Assembly: GCF_038396765.1 (NCBI RefSeq)
Contig: NZ_CP150096.1
Span: 663,501 to 727,500 of the forward strand
Reading direction: 5' to 3'
Length of the DNA stretch: 64,000 nucleotides
DNA from: Chitinophaga caseinilytica
GTDB lineage: Bacteria > Bacteroidota > Bacteroidia > Chitinophagales > Chitinophagaceae
Shown here piece after piece: positions 53,215 to 62,616 of this stretch. The notes beneath the pieces are model-generated. The model saw only the letters and a program-made list of their open reading frames with translations. It was not told where the DNA came from and did not search any database. The translations under genes were made by a program, and so were the position numbers. Numbering within the stretch: position 1 is the first letter of the stretch; the number at the start of each line of letters is the position of its first letter.

Positions 53215-53586
53215 TTAGGGTTTCTGCTTTTTATCGTCTTCGTTGATCTTTTTGAACAGTTCTTCCATTTTGAAAACATGATCGAGCGTATCGTCCAGGA
53301 AGAAAGTCAGTTCCGGCACGCGGCGCAATTGCTTCGCGACGCGGTTGCCCAGATCGCGGCGGATCTCGCCCATGCGCTCGTTCATCCGCGCCAGCATTTC
53401 AACCGGCGCCTTGATCTGGAACATGCTCAGGTAGACGCGCGCTTCCAGCAAATCCGGCGTCATCTTGACAGAAGAAATGGAGATCATGCCGCCTTCCGTC
53501 ACGTTGAAGCCCATGCGATTGAAAATATCGCTGAGCTCTTCCTGCACCAGCTGTCCTACCTGCTTTTGTCTTTTAGTTTCTTGCAT
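53215..53586 (-). CDS. rbfA: Ribosome-binding factor A
   Basis: Assists 16S rRNA maturation of the 30S subunit, important in the cold. The 123-residue protein has the KH-like fold: RQKQVGQLVQEELSDIF, MISISSVKMTPDLLEARVYLSMF, and the signature RRVPELTFFLDDTLDHVFKMEELF. It heads a two-gene operon with the permease. Confidence 0.93.
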   Translation of the reverse strand: MQETKRQKQVGQLVQEELSDIFNRMGFNVTEGGMISISSVKMTPDLLEARVYLSMFQIKAPVEMLARMNERMGEIRRDLGNRVAKQLRRVPELTFFLDDTLDHVFKMEELFKKINEDDKKQKP

Positions 53587-53756
53587 ATATACACCGTTTA
53601 AGCTGAACCATCCATGCTCCTAAAGCGTGAAGTAACGTAAAATTAGCCTTTTTTGGTGGTTCCCGCGCCATGCATAGCGCCATTGTGGTATCATTTTTGG
53701 GGCAAGAGGCTGCCAAAAGGCACTGTAATTGTTCACAAAAACCATTATTGACGCCT

Positions 53757-55298
53757 ATGATTTCTGTAGTTATTCCTGTGCTCAACGAGGGCGCAACGAT
53801 CAGACAGGTCATCAAGACCATCAAAAAAACATCCCGACCTATCGACATTATCGTAGTTGACGACAACTCCACCGATAATACCGTAGACGAAGCCCTGAAA
53901 GAACGGGTGCGCGTCATCACCAGCAGCCAGCGCGGGAAAGGTATTTCCATGCGCGAAGGCATGATGGCCGCGAAACATGATATCATCATGTATGTGGACG
54001 GCGACATTCTCACCTATCCGGACGCCCTGGTGGAAATGTTGACCGACGCAATCGTGAACGACGAAGCCGATTTCACCAAATCTTATTTCGAACGGCAGGC
54101 AGGCCGCGTAACGCAGCTGGTGGCCAAGCCGCTGCTGAGTATCCTCTTCCCCGAGCTCGCGCATTTCAACCAGCCGCTCAGCGGGATGATCGCCGCGCGG
54201 AAAGACATGCTGCAGCAGGTCCATTTCGAGAACGACTATGGCGTAGACATCGGGTTGCTGATAGACATGCACCTGATGGGCGCGCGCATCCGCGAAGTGA
54301 ACATCGGCCGGCTCGAGAATGCGATGCAGACCTGGGAACAGCTGAGTAAGATGAGCCGTGAAGTGAGCCGCACCATTCTGAAAAAAGCGGAAAGCATTCC
54401 CCAGCAAAACCTTGAAACGCTGGGCAACATCAACATCATCCGCGAGCAGATGGAATATTCGATCCTCGAATCCATCGACAAGCTGCAGAAGATGGTGATC
54501 TTCAATCTCGACGAAACGATCTTCCGCGAAAACTACCTGTATTCCGCCGCTGTGGCCTTTGAGCAGGAGGAGTCGCTCGTGCAGGTGCTGCAACATTATA
54601 CCGATCCGTTGTCGGTGCTCACGCGCAGCGCGGCGCTCTTCCAGGGCAGGAACCTGGCGGAACTGCTGGAGGTGGCGGATAGTATTCCCGTGACGCCGGA
54701 CATCCGTCATGTCATCCGTGAACTGAAGCGGCGCGGGTATATCTGTGGTTTGATTACGGACGGGTTCGAATGTGTGGCCAACCACATGAAAAACAAGCTG
54801 GGCGCCGATTTCGCGTTCGCCAACAGGTTGCACCTGGTGCATAGCGTGGCTACCGGCGAGATTACGGTGCCGGATTATTTCATCTCCGGGAAGAACGGCA
54901 GTGCGCAGTATTGCAAAGGCAATATCTTGCGATACATTTCCGACAAATACCACATCCAGTCGCAGAACATTATTTACGTCGGCAACGGCGAGACCGATGG
55001 CGACCTGTTGCAGGATGCGGGCATTGGTGTGGCGTACCATCCACAATATGTAGAAACGGCTACGATGGCCGATAAGGTGATCGAAGACAATTGTATGGCA
55101 CCGTTGCTGGACATTGCGCAGGCGAGCCCCGACAAGGTGAAGAAGCGTTGGCCGACGAAGAGCCAGGCGTTGAACATTGGATTGGGAGGTTTGGCGGCGC
55201 TGGCGACGGCGGGATTGGTGTACCTGGCTGCAAAGCAGGTGGGCAAAGCGTTTCGGCGGACGGAAGATTGTGATGAGAAGGCGTTGAAACCTGCATAG
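53757..55298 (+). CDS. GT2 glycosyltransferase fused to HAD-IB domain with Asn at the nucleophile position
   Basis: A 513-residue protein. N-terminal GT-A domain (1-215): ISVVIPVLNEGATIRQVI, DIIVVDDNSTD, and metal-binding DGD at 81-83. C-terminal SerB-like HAD domain (245-455): motif I reads VIFNLDETIF, so the nucleophile is N250 instead of Asp (codon AAT, 54504). Motif II is GLITDG and motif IV YVGNGETDGD. A C-terminal membrane segment lies at about 470-490. Bifunctional synthase/phosphatase fusions exist for compatible solutes, but the Asn suggests this HAD is inactive or regulatory. The start MISVVIP is preferred over 53670. Confidence 0.8.
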   Translation: MISVVIPVLNEGATIRQVIKTIKKTSRPIDIIVVDDNSTDNTVDEALKERVRVITSSQRGKGISMREGMMAAKHDIIMYVDGDILTYPDALVEMLTDAIVNDEADFTKSYFERQAGRVTQLVAKPLLSILFPELAHFNQPLSGMIAARKDMLQQVHFENDYGVDIGLLIDMHLMGARIREVNIGRLENAMQTWEQLSKMSREVSRTILKKAESIPQQNLETLGNINIIREQMEYSILESIDKLQKMVIFNLDETIFRENYLYSAAVAFEQEESLVQVLQHYTDPLSVLTRSAALFQGRNLAELLEVADSIPVTPDIRHVIRELKRRGYICGLITDGFECVANHMKNKLGADFAFANRLHLVHSVATGEITVPDYFISGKNGSAQYCKGNILRYISDKYHIQSQNIIYVGNGETDGDLLQDAGIGVAYHPQYVETATMADKVIEDNCMAPLLDIAQASPDKVKKRWPTKSQALNIGLGGLAALATAGLVYLAAKQVGKAFRRTEDCDEKALKPA

Positions 55299-55325
55299 TA
55301 AAAATCAAAAGGTATATAAACCACG

Positions 55326-55357
55326 AGCTCCTCCGTTTATTCGGAGGAGCTTTTTTT
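55326..55357 (+). terminator. Terminator of the GT2-HAD gene
   Basis: Perfect 10-bp stem AGCTCCTCCG/CGGAGGAGCT, 6-nt loop and T7. Confidence 0.9.
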
Positions 55358-55421
55358 ATCCTCCGATTTTCGGAGATATTCTCTTCCCGCACTGAGATTT
55401 CCTCGCCCTTTTTCTCAGGTT

Positions 55422-55574
55422 ATGGTTTCGTTCGTCATTAGTTTCGTGTTGTTGATTTTGATGACGCTTATCATCATAACATGGGATTATTTTATCAGTG
55501 GGGGCCGTGATCTCGCGGCCCCGAACCCTTTGCAGTTCCATAACTCGATCCATAAATTGGCCCTGCACAAATAG
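55422..55574 (+). CDS. Possible small membrane protein (50 residues)
   Basis: An open frame from ATG 55422 to TAG encodes MVSFVISFVLLILMTLIIIT followed by a short amphipathic tail (WDYFISGGRDLAAPNP then FHNSIHKLALHK). The hydrophobic N-terminus is typical of a single membrane anchor. There is no clear ribosome-binding site or promoter. An overlapping frame on the other strand is also open, so it may be spurious. Confidence 0.35.
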   Translation: MVSFVISFVLLILMTLIIITWDYFISGGRDLAAPNPLQFHNSIHKLALHK

Positions 55575-55779
55575 CGATTCTTGTTGTGTTTGGGTTGTAA
55601 CAGAAGTATGAACAGGGGCCATTCTTTTGGGTGGCCCATCATCTTATTACCATGTGGATGATTGACGTGTGTGCGATAACGTTAATTTCTGTTCCTGGTG
55701 TTTCAATACAGCCTGTAACTACCATTGTGTTTTCAGCTGATAGGTGAAACTGCATTTTTTGATTTGTGGGATGAGTGGT

Positions 55780-56037
55780 TGTTGGATGCAAGTAATAGAT
55801 GGACGGTGGCATGAATGTTAGTGTGGAGTGTATGTAGAATGCAAGACATTGATGGACAGCGGCATGGAAGATAGCGTGGAGAGGATGTTGGATGCAAAAC
55901 ATAGATGGGCGGAGGCATAGAAGATAGCGTGGAGAGGATGTTGGATGCAAGTCGTTGATGGGCAGTTGCATGGATGATAGCGTGTAGTAAATGTTGGATG
56001 CAAGACATTGATGGGCGGAGGCATGGTTGATAGCTCG
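55780..56037. repeat. Tandem array of five 53-bp repeats
   Basis: The landmark GGATGCA (GAATGCA once) recurs at 55784, 55837, 55890, 55943 and 55996, exactly 53 bp apart. Unit consensus begins ATGTTGGATGCAAGACATTG, then ATGGGCGGAGGCATGGAAGA and TAGCGTGGAGAG; copies 3 and 4 are the most alike. All three minus-strand frames are partly open only because the period is not a multiple of three. Confidence 0.9.
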
Positions 56038-56485
56038 GAAAACTAACAGGCAAAAACATGGCGGTCATTTCCTAACGGTCAAATAATCTTTGAAGTCAGG
56101 AGAATCCGTGATGCAGCGTTTGCGTTCTGCCATTACACAAAGTCAGACTAAGTTCGTTCAAATACTTCGATTGGTTGGATGCGGTTGCAGCTGGTTGACG
56201 AAGTACGACATAGTTGTATTTATTCCTTTTTGAAATGGTTGTTCGCTGTAAAAGAAACCCGAACAGGTCGATTTGCGGAAGGATAGACCACCATACCAAC
56301 TGGGGTAATGCAGGAGCTATATGATGGGCGCAACCCAACTGTCAAGTAATCCTTGACGGTTCAAATGTTTCAACATGGCGAGGGGTTATTTCCTGTTGAT
56401 AAAATTGGATACAGCAGTTCGAACTTACAAGAAATACTTGTGGGCTCGCGAGAGCGGTTACTGCTGCCAAGGAGCAGGGGCAAAC
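56038..56485. other. Gene-free spacer between the 53-bp repeats and the dksA terminator
   Basis: About 450 bp, AT-richer than the flanks. A minus-strand frame of 80 residues (56096-56338) looks non-coding: no family resemblance and odd composition. I see no tRNA or other RNA. Confidence 0.4.
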
Positions 56486-56513
56486 AAAAAGGCCGTCCTG
56501 AACGGACGGCCTT
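56486..56513 (-). terminator. Terminator of the DksA-like gene
   Basis: Perfect 10-bp stem AAGGCCGTCC/GGACGGCCTT with a 5-nt loop and T5 on the minus strand. Confidence 0.85.
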
Positions 56514-56534
56514 CCATTATTTTTTGCTTGACGG

Positions 56535-57629
56535 TTATTTGCTTTTGGCGAGTTTCGCTTCGATGCTGAGGGTCGCGTGCGGAACTGCTTTCAGACGTGC
56601 TTTTTCGATGAGCTTGCCGGTTTCGCGGCAGATGCCGTAGGTTTTGTTTTCGATACGCACGAGAGCTTTCTCGAGGTGGTCGATGAACTGGATCTGGCGG
56701 CTTGCCATCTGGTTGAGCTGCTCGCGTTCCTGGGAACCGGAGCCGTCTTCCATACTCATGTATTTGTTTTCGGTATCATCGGTGCCTGCTTCGTCCTTAC
56801 GGGTGATCAGGCCCTGGAGGAACACCAGTTCTTTTTTGGCGGCTTCCAGTTTTTTGAGGATGATTTCCTTGAACTCCTGCAACTCGGGATCGCTATAACG
56901 ATATATCGGACCTGTGGGCGCTTCGGGCTGATCGAGCACGGATTTGGTGAACTCCGGCACGTATGTTACCGCTTTGGCGGAGGAAGAACGGGTGCTTCCG
57001 GCGGAGCGGGAAGTCGTTTTTCCAGCAGGTTTCTCAGCAACCCGTTTCGCAGGTTCTTCTGCTTTGGCCTTTTTAACCGGCTCTTTTTCTGATTTTTCCT
57101 GTTTGCTCTTTGCCATTATATCTACTTTTTCTACGGGTTTAGCAATAATCGGCCCAGTCTGCGCAACCGGGGTTTTGGCCGCCGGCGCTTTCTTGGTTTT
57201 GGGTGCAGGTACCGGTACCGCTTTCACGGTTACGGCCTTCACTGATTTTTTAACGGGAGCTTTCGCCACAACAGCGGGCTTTTTGGCAACAGGAGCAGGC
57301 TTAACTGCCGTCTTCTTCACCGGAGCCGCAGCTTTTTTGGCAACAGCAGCGGGCTTTTTAGCCGGCACTGCTTTCTTGGAAGAGGTTGCTTTTGAAGTAG
57401 TTACCTTCACAGCCGGTTTCTTGGCAGCAGCTTTCTTCGGAGCGGGCTTCACTACTTTCGCCGCGGGTTTCTTCGCTGCCGCCTTCTTCGGCGCAGCAGC
57501 CGGCTTCTTTTTGGCAGGCGCCGCTTTGGCTGCAGCCTTCTTAGGTGCCGCCGCTTTCTTCGCTACCGCTTTTTTCGCAGGAGCCGCCTTCTTGATAGTC
57601 TTACCAGCAACCTTCTTCTTTGTTGCCAT
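56535..57629 (-). CDS. DksA/TraR-like protein with long histone-H1-like N-terminal tail
   Basis: Read from ATG 57629 it has 364 residues. Residues 1 to about 165 are Lys/Ala/Pro repeats (KKAAAKK, PAKKAV, KPAPKKAAAK), like histone H1 tails. The C-terminal part is a DksA/TraR coiled coil (LQEFKEIILKKLEAAKKEL to IQFIDHLEKALVRI) ending NKTYGICRETGKLIEKARLK, then AVPHATLSIEAKL. Only one of the four zinc-finger Cys remains. An inner ATG at 57116 gives a 193-residue tail-less form. In this sequence the frame is continuous with ileS, probably through one missing base. Confidence 0.8.
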   Translation of the reverse strand: MATKKKVAGKTIKKAAPAKKAVAKKAAAPKKAAAKAAPAKKKPAAAPKKAAAKKPAAKVVKPAPKKAAAKKPAVKVTTSKATSSKKAVPAKKPAAVAKKAAAPVKKTAVKPAPVAKKPAVVAKAPVKKSVKAVTVKAVPVPAPKTKKAPAAKTPVAQTGPIIAKPVEKVDIMAKSKQEKSEKEPVKKAKAEEPAKRVAEKPAGKTTSRSAGSTRSSSAKAVTYVPEFTKSVLDQPEAPTGPIYRYSDPELQEFKEIILKKLEAAKKELVFLQGLITRKDEAGTDDTENKYMSMEDGSGSQEREQLNQMASRQIQFIDHLEKALVRIENKTYGICRETGKLIEKARLKAVPHATLSIEAKLAKSK

Positions 57630-57633
57630 GGGA

Positions 57634-60600
57634 TTAGCTTTTTTGTTAACTAATACGTTGAATTTAAATTCGTTAACTTCTACCTCCGTACCTTCCTGTA
57701 ATTGCGGCACTATTTCCAAGCTATCTGCCAAAATTTCCGTGCAAATATAGTCATTAAAGTTCATTAACGCCGATTTCAAGGACGGAACATCTGGTACTTT
57801 GACACTGATACGGTCAGTTAACTCAAAACCACTATCCTTCCGTATCTTCTGAATGCGGTTCACCAGCTCTCGCGCATTGCCCTCGTCCATTAATTCAGGT
57901 GAAATGGTGATATCCAGGGCCACGGTTAACATACCTTTATTCGCTACTGTCCAGCCTGGAATATCTTCGGAAATGATGTCTACATCCGTCAAACCGATCG
58001 GAATGTGCTCATTATCAATACTCAAGCCAAATTCCCCGGACTTTTCCAGCGAGGCAATGTCGTGCTGCGTCATTTCGCCGATCGCACCTGCCACCGCCTT
58101 CATCCTGGCACCCATCCGGGTACCGAGGGATTTGAAGTTCGGCTTAATCTTTTTCTTGATAAACCCTTCCGTTTCTGTAAGATACTCAATAGTTTTTACA
58201 TTCACTTCACTTTTTATCAAGTGCTCCACCAGCGCGATCTGGTCTTTCATATGGGCATCCGTAACCGGGATCAGGATCTTCTGCAAAGGCTGCCGAACCT
58301 TGATATTGGTCTTCTTCCGAAGGCTGAGCGCCAGCGAAGATATATCCTGCGCCAACTGCATCCTTTCCTCCAGTTCCGCATCCACCGCAGATTCGTCTAC
58401 CGCGGGGAAATTGGACAGATGCACCGATGCCTCCGGACGTAAACCGCTGACACTGTTCAGGTTACGATACATCCAATCGGAGAAGAACGGGGAAACCGGC
58501 GCCATCAGCTGCGACACCTTCTCCAGGCATTCGTACAGCGTCTGGAACGCACAGATCTTGTCGTGCTCGTACTCCCCTTTCCAGAACCGGCGGCGGCAAA
58601 GCCTTACGTACCAGTTGCTGAGGTGCTCGTCCACGAATTCCTGCACGGCGCGGCCCGCCTGGGTGGGCTCGAAATCGTCCAGACTCTCCGTCACCCGCTT
58701 CACGAGCGAATTCAGCACGGAAATGATCCAGCGGTCGATCTCGGGGCGGTCTGCCAGCGGGATGTACTGCTCCTGGAAGCGGAAACCGTCCAGGTTCGCG
58801 TACATCGCAAAGAAGTTATAGGTGTTGTACAGGGTACCATACAGCTTGCGCTGTACTTCCTTGATACCCTCCACATTGAATTTCATGTTATCCCAGGGCG
58901 ATGCATTGGTAATCATGTACCAACGGGTGGCATCTGCGCCATATTGGTCGATCGTCTGGAACGGATCTACCACGTTGCCGAGGCGCTTGCTCATTTTGTT
59001 GCCGTCTTTATCCAGCACCAAACCATTGGAAACCACGGTTTTATAAGCCACGCTATCAAACAGCATCACGCCCAGCGTATGCAGGGTATAAAACCATCCC
59101 CGCGTCTGGTCCACGCCTTCGGCGATGAAATCCGCCGGGAAAGCGAGCCCTTTATCTATATTATCCTTGTTCTCGAACGGGTAATGCCATTGCGCATACG
59201 GCATGGCGCCCGAATCGAACCACACGTCTACCAGGTCCGGTTCCCGATACATGGGCTTGCCCGTGGGGCTCACCAGCACGATGTCGTCCACATAAGGCTT
59301 ATGCAGATCGAGAATACCGTCGTGCAGGTATTTCTTGTTCACATCTCCGCCCAGCACTTCATTGGCTTTGCGGATCCCTTCGTTCAGTTCGGCGATCGAC
59401 CCGATGCAGATTTCCTCTGTACCGTCTTCCGAACGCCAGATCGGCAGTGGCGTGCCCCAGTAGCGGCTGCGGCTGAGGTTCCAGTCCACCATATTCTCCA
59501 GCCATTGGCCGAAACGGCCGGTGCCGGTGGCCGCCGGTTTCCACTTGATGGTCTTGTTCAGCTCCACCATGCGGTCTTTCATGGCCGTGGTGCGGATGAA
59601 CCACGCGTCCAGCGGGTAATAGAGTACGGGTTTGTCCGTTCTCCAGCAATGGGGATAGGTGTGTTCGTATTTTTCTACGCGGAAAGCGCGGTTTTCTTTC
59701 TTCAGCTTTACGGCGATATCTACGTCTACGTCCTTATAATCGGCTTCGTTGATGTAGTTTTTCACGTAACGGCCGGAGAATTCGCCGACATTATCGGTGA
59801 ATTTGCCCTGGCGGTCTACCAGTGTGAGGATGCCGATGCCGTATTTTTTACCGACGCGATTGTCGTCTGCACCAAACGCGGGCGCGGTATGCACGATGCC
59901 GGTACCGTCTTCGGTGGTCACGAAATCGCCCAGCAGCACGCGGAAGGGGTCGCCTTCTTCGGGTTGCGCGAACGGCAGCAGTTGCTCATAACGGATGTTT
60001 TCGAGCTGGCGCCCTTTAAAGTCGGCGATTACCTGCCAGGGGATGATTTTATCTTCCGGTTTCCAGGCGTTGAAGTCCCCGTTCAGTCCTTCGGCTTTGA
60101 AATATTTGCCGGCGAGGTCTTTGGCCACTACCACGTTGATGGGGAGGTGGGTGTAGGGGTTGAAGGATTTGATGAGTTGATAGTCAATGTTTTCGCCGAC
60201 CGTGAGCCCGAGGTTGGACGGGAGGGTCCAGGGCGTGGTGGTCCAGGCGAGGAAAAACACTTCTTCCCCGGCGCCGGCGGCGTCGAAGAGGAATTGCGAC
60301 TTATCGGAGGGCAGGGCTTTGAACATGGCCACTACCGTGGTATCTTTTACGTCTTTATAGGTGCCGGGCATGTTCAGCTCGGCGGAGCTGAGGCCGGTGC
60401 CGGCGGCGGGGGAATACGGCTGGATGGAGACGCTTTTATAGAGCAGTCCTTTTTTATAGAGCTGCTGGAGGCACCACCAGAGGGTTTCGATATAATCGTT
60501 CTCGAAAGTGATGTAAGGGTGTTGAAGATCAACCCAATATCCCATTTTTCGGGTGAGCTCTTCCCAGACGTCTTTATATTTAAGTACTTCCTTGCGGCAG

Positions 60601-60968
60601 GTTTCGTTATATTCTTCGATGGAGATTTTTTTCCCGATGTCAACCTTCGTGATGCCGAGCATTTTTTCGACGCCGAGCTCTACGGGGAGGCCATGGGTGT
60701 CCCAGCCGCTTTTGCGTTTCACCTGGTAGCCTTTCATGGTTTTGTAGCGGCAAACGAGGTCTTTCAGGGAGCGGGAAATCACGTGATGGATACCAGGGAG
60801 GCCGTTGGCGCTCGGGGGGCCTTCATAAAAAACGAAAGGGATGGCGCCGTCGCGGTTGGAGACGCTTTTTTCGAAGATCTGGTGCTGTTCCCATTCCTTC
60901 CGGATTTCCTGTTCTATTTGCGGTAAATTCAGCTGGTTATATTCCTGATATTTGCTGGCCATATTCAA
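57634..60968 (-). CDS. ileS: Isoleucyl-tRNA synthetase (open frame runs on into DksA-like gene)
   Basis: A class I synthetase charging tRNA-Ile. HIGH-type motif in PPSANGLPGIHHVISRSLK, editing domain with AWTTTPWTLPSNLGL, KMSKR in DGNKMSKRLGN, anticodon-binding helices after about residue 690. IKPNFKSLGTRMGARMKAV near the C-terminus is typical of the eukaryote-like type. Written as is, the frame continues to 56535 (1477 residues). If the coding-strand A6 run (57639-57644) were A7, it would stop at TAA (57634-57636) after VLVNKKS, giving 1111 residues, the usual length. The start may also be 60962. Confidence 0.93.
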
Positions 60969-61190
60969 TACCCCACCTGGTTGTTAATGAATGGATTTTA
61001 AAATTCTGCGAAGTTACGAAAATAGGCGGAGGATTCCCTGTGGGCCTGCCGCTCATAAAAAATAATGGAATTTTGAAAAAAATGACGGCGAAATTGGGTA
61101 ATTTACAATAAACTGTACTTACTTTGCGTTTTTGGCAAGGTTTTGGTACTGAAAGAGAAGACCGTATAACAGAGAAAAACCATATCTTTT

Positions 61191-61658
61191 ATGAAAAGAG
61201 TAACGTTACTTCTTTGCGCTGCTATCTTCACTTCCAGCATAGCGTTTTCGCAACAGAAATCCACCAAAAAATCCAAGACCACAGCTAAGAAAGTAGAGGC
61301 TCCTGCGCCCGTAAAATCGGCATTTGAGCAAAATGCTCAGTATGCAGGCACTACAGACGCGGCATGGGTGAAAACATCCGGCGGCAATTGGATCGCATCC
61401 TTTAGCAGGGACAGCGTGAAGACCGCAGTAGAGTATAACGCCGAAGGAGCCTGGGTGGCTACCCGCAGCGAATACCTGAACGGAGCTGTGCCCGAAACAG
61501 TTTTGGGAACTTTGAAGAACAAATATCCGTCTGCCGTTGTTAAAGAAGGGTGGAAAATCGAAAGAGCGGATGTTGCATCTTATTACAAAGTAAGCATCGA
61601 AGAAAATGGTGCTGCCAAAACAGTACTGATGAACGATGCTGGCACTATTGTTGATTAG
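61191..61658 (+). CDS. Secreted PepSY-like domain protein
   Basis: The 155-residue protein has a signal peptide (1-21, ending SIAFSQ), a Lys/Thr/Ala-rich spacer (22-42) and one PepSY-like (PF11396-type) domain (about 43-155). The domain has the sequence pattern GNWIASFSRDSVKTAVEYNAEGAWVATRSEY then TLKNKYPSAVVKEGWKIERA. Such periplasmic proteins are common in Bacteroidota, with unclear function. It is monocistronic, 222 bp from the divergent ileS start, with a terminator 57 bp after the stop. Confidence 0.8.
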   Translation: MKRVTLLLCAAIFTSSIAFSQQKSTKKSKTTAKKVEAPAPVKSAFEQNAQYAGTTDAAWVKTSGGNWIASFSRDSVKTAVEYNAEGAWVATRSEYLNGAVPETVLGTLKNKYPSAVVKEGWKIERADVASYYKVSIEENGAAKTVLMNDAGTIVD

Positions 61659-61714
61659 TACTACTTACAACACATAATTAAGTATTTCATAGGTATAGGG
61701 ATAAATAGGACAGA

Positions 61715-61745
61715 CCCTGCTCTTTTGGGCGGGGTTTTTCTTTTC
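61715..61745 (+). terminator. Terminator of the PepSY-like gene
   Basis: ACCCTGCTC/GGGCGGGGT stem with two wobble pairs, 4-nt loop, T5 then T-rich. Confidence 0.7.
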
Positions 61746-61955
61746 CTGCAATTGAAAGATTGCTTTCTCTCACAATCAAGCCTGTAAAGGGGATTGATGA
61801 CTGACGTTCGAGGTAGGCCATTTGACAGACCGCATAAAAAAGGCTGGCTTTCAGCGGACGGAGATTCCCACCGAATAGATAATCCTTCCAACAAAATTGA
61901 CCGCAGTAAAAATGCGCCTCCCAAGGATTTAATTTCCAGCGGATTGCAAAAACTT

Positions 61956-62475
61956 CCAACACGTAAGCCCACAAAGGAATTGGCGCTGTCATGCCTTGAT
62001 CATTCTTCATGCTGATATGACAGAAGCGTCAACAAATGACGCTGATGTTAATCGGATTAACTTTTCCAGCGAAAAGAAATTCCCTCCAACACGTAAGCCC
62101 ACAAAAGGAATTGGCGCTGTCATGCCTTGATCCTTCCTCCCGCTGATATAACGGCAGCGTAAACAAATGACGCTGATGTTAATCGGATTAACTTTTTCCT
62201 ACGAAAAGACATCCCCTTCAACACGTAAGCCTACAAAGGAATTGGCGCTGTCATGACATAAAACCTTCCTCCCGCTGAAATGACAAAAGCGTAAGTAAAT
62301 GCACTGATGTTACCCGGATTAACTTTTCCAACGAAAAGACATCCCCTCCAACAAGTAATCCCACAAAAGGAATTAGCACTGTCATGACGAGATTTCTCCT
62401 CCCGCTGATATGACAGCAGCTTTAAGTAAATACAGATTAACCCTTCAAACGAATACCATATCCCCTCCAACCAGA
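61956..62475. repeat. Tandem array of about four 131-bp repeats with internal palindrome
   Basis: The landmark CAACACGTAAGCC begins units at about 61957, 62088, 62219 and 62349 (131, 131, 130 bp apart); a degenerate fifth start is near 62467. Each unit contains GGAATTGGCGCTGTCATG and, in the first two, the palindrome GTTAATC-G-GATTAAC (62048-62062, 62178-62192; degraded at 62309-62323). Later units decay. Confidence 0.88.
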
Positions 62476-62616
62476 AAGCCCCAAAAAAGCACAAGCCTCT
62501 CCCATTCCCGCCAACACCAAATCGGGAAACACCCCACGCATCACAACCCCACAAAGCAGTTCAACCACCCACAACCTTCCCATCCCCCCAACTGTTATTT
62601 CTCCAAAACGAAACAT

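Noticed and set aside
55639..56068. Overlapping minus-strand frames through the 53-bp repeats
   Set aside because: All three frames are open because of repeat composition; the 53-bp period shifts frame each unit.
58563..60926. 787-residue plus-strand open frame
   Set aside because: Shadow of ileS.
55780..62475. CRISPR array
   Set aside because: Repeat units are long (53 and 131 bp), contiguous without unique spacers, and no cas gene is near.
61661..62554. Minus-strand frames of about 103-107 residues across the 131-bp repeats
   Set aside because: They follow the repeats, break often and resemble no protein.
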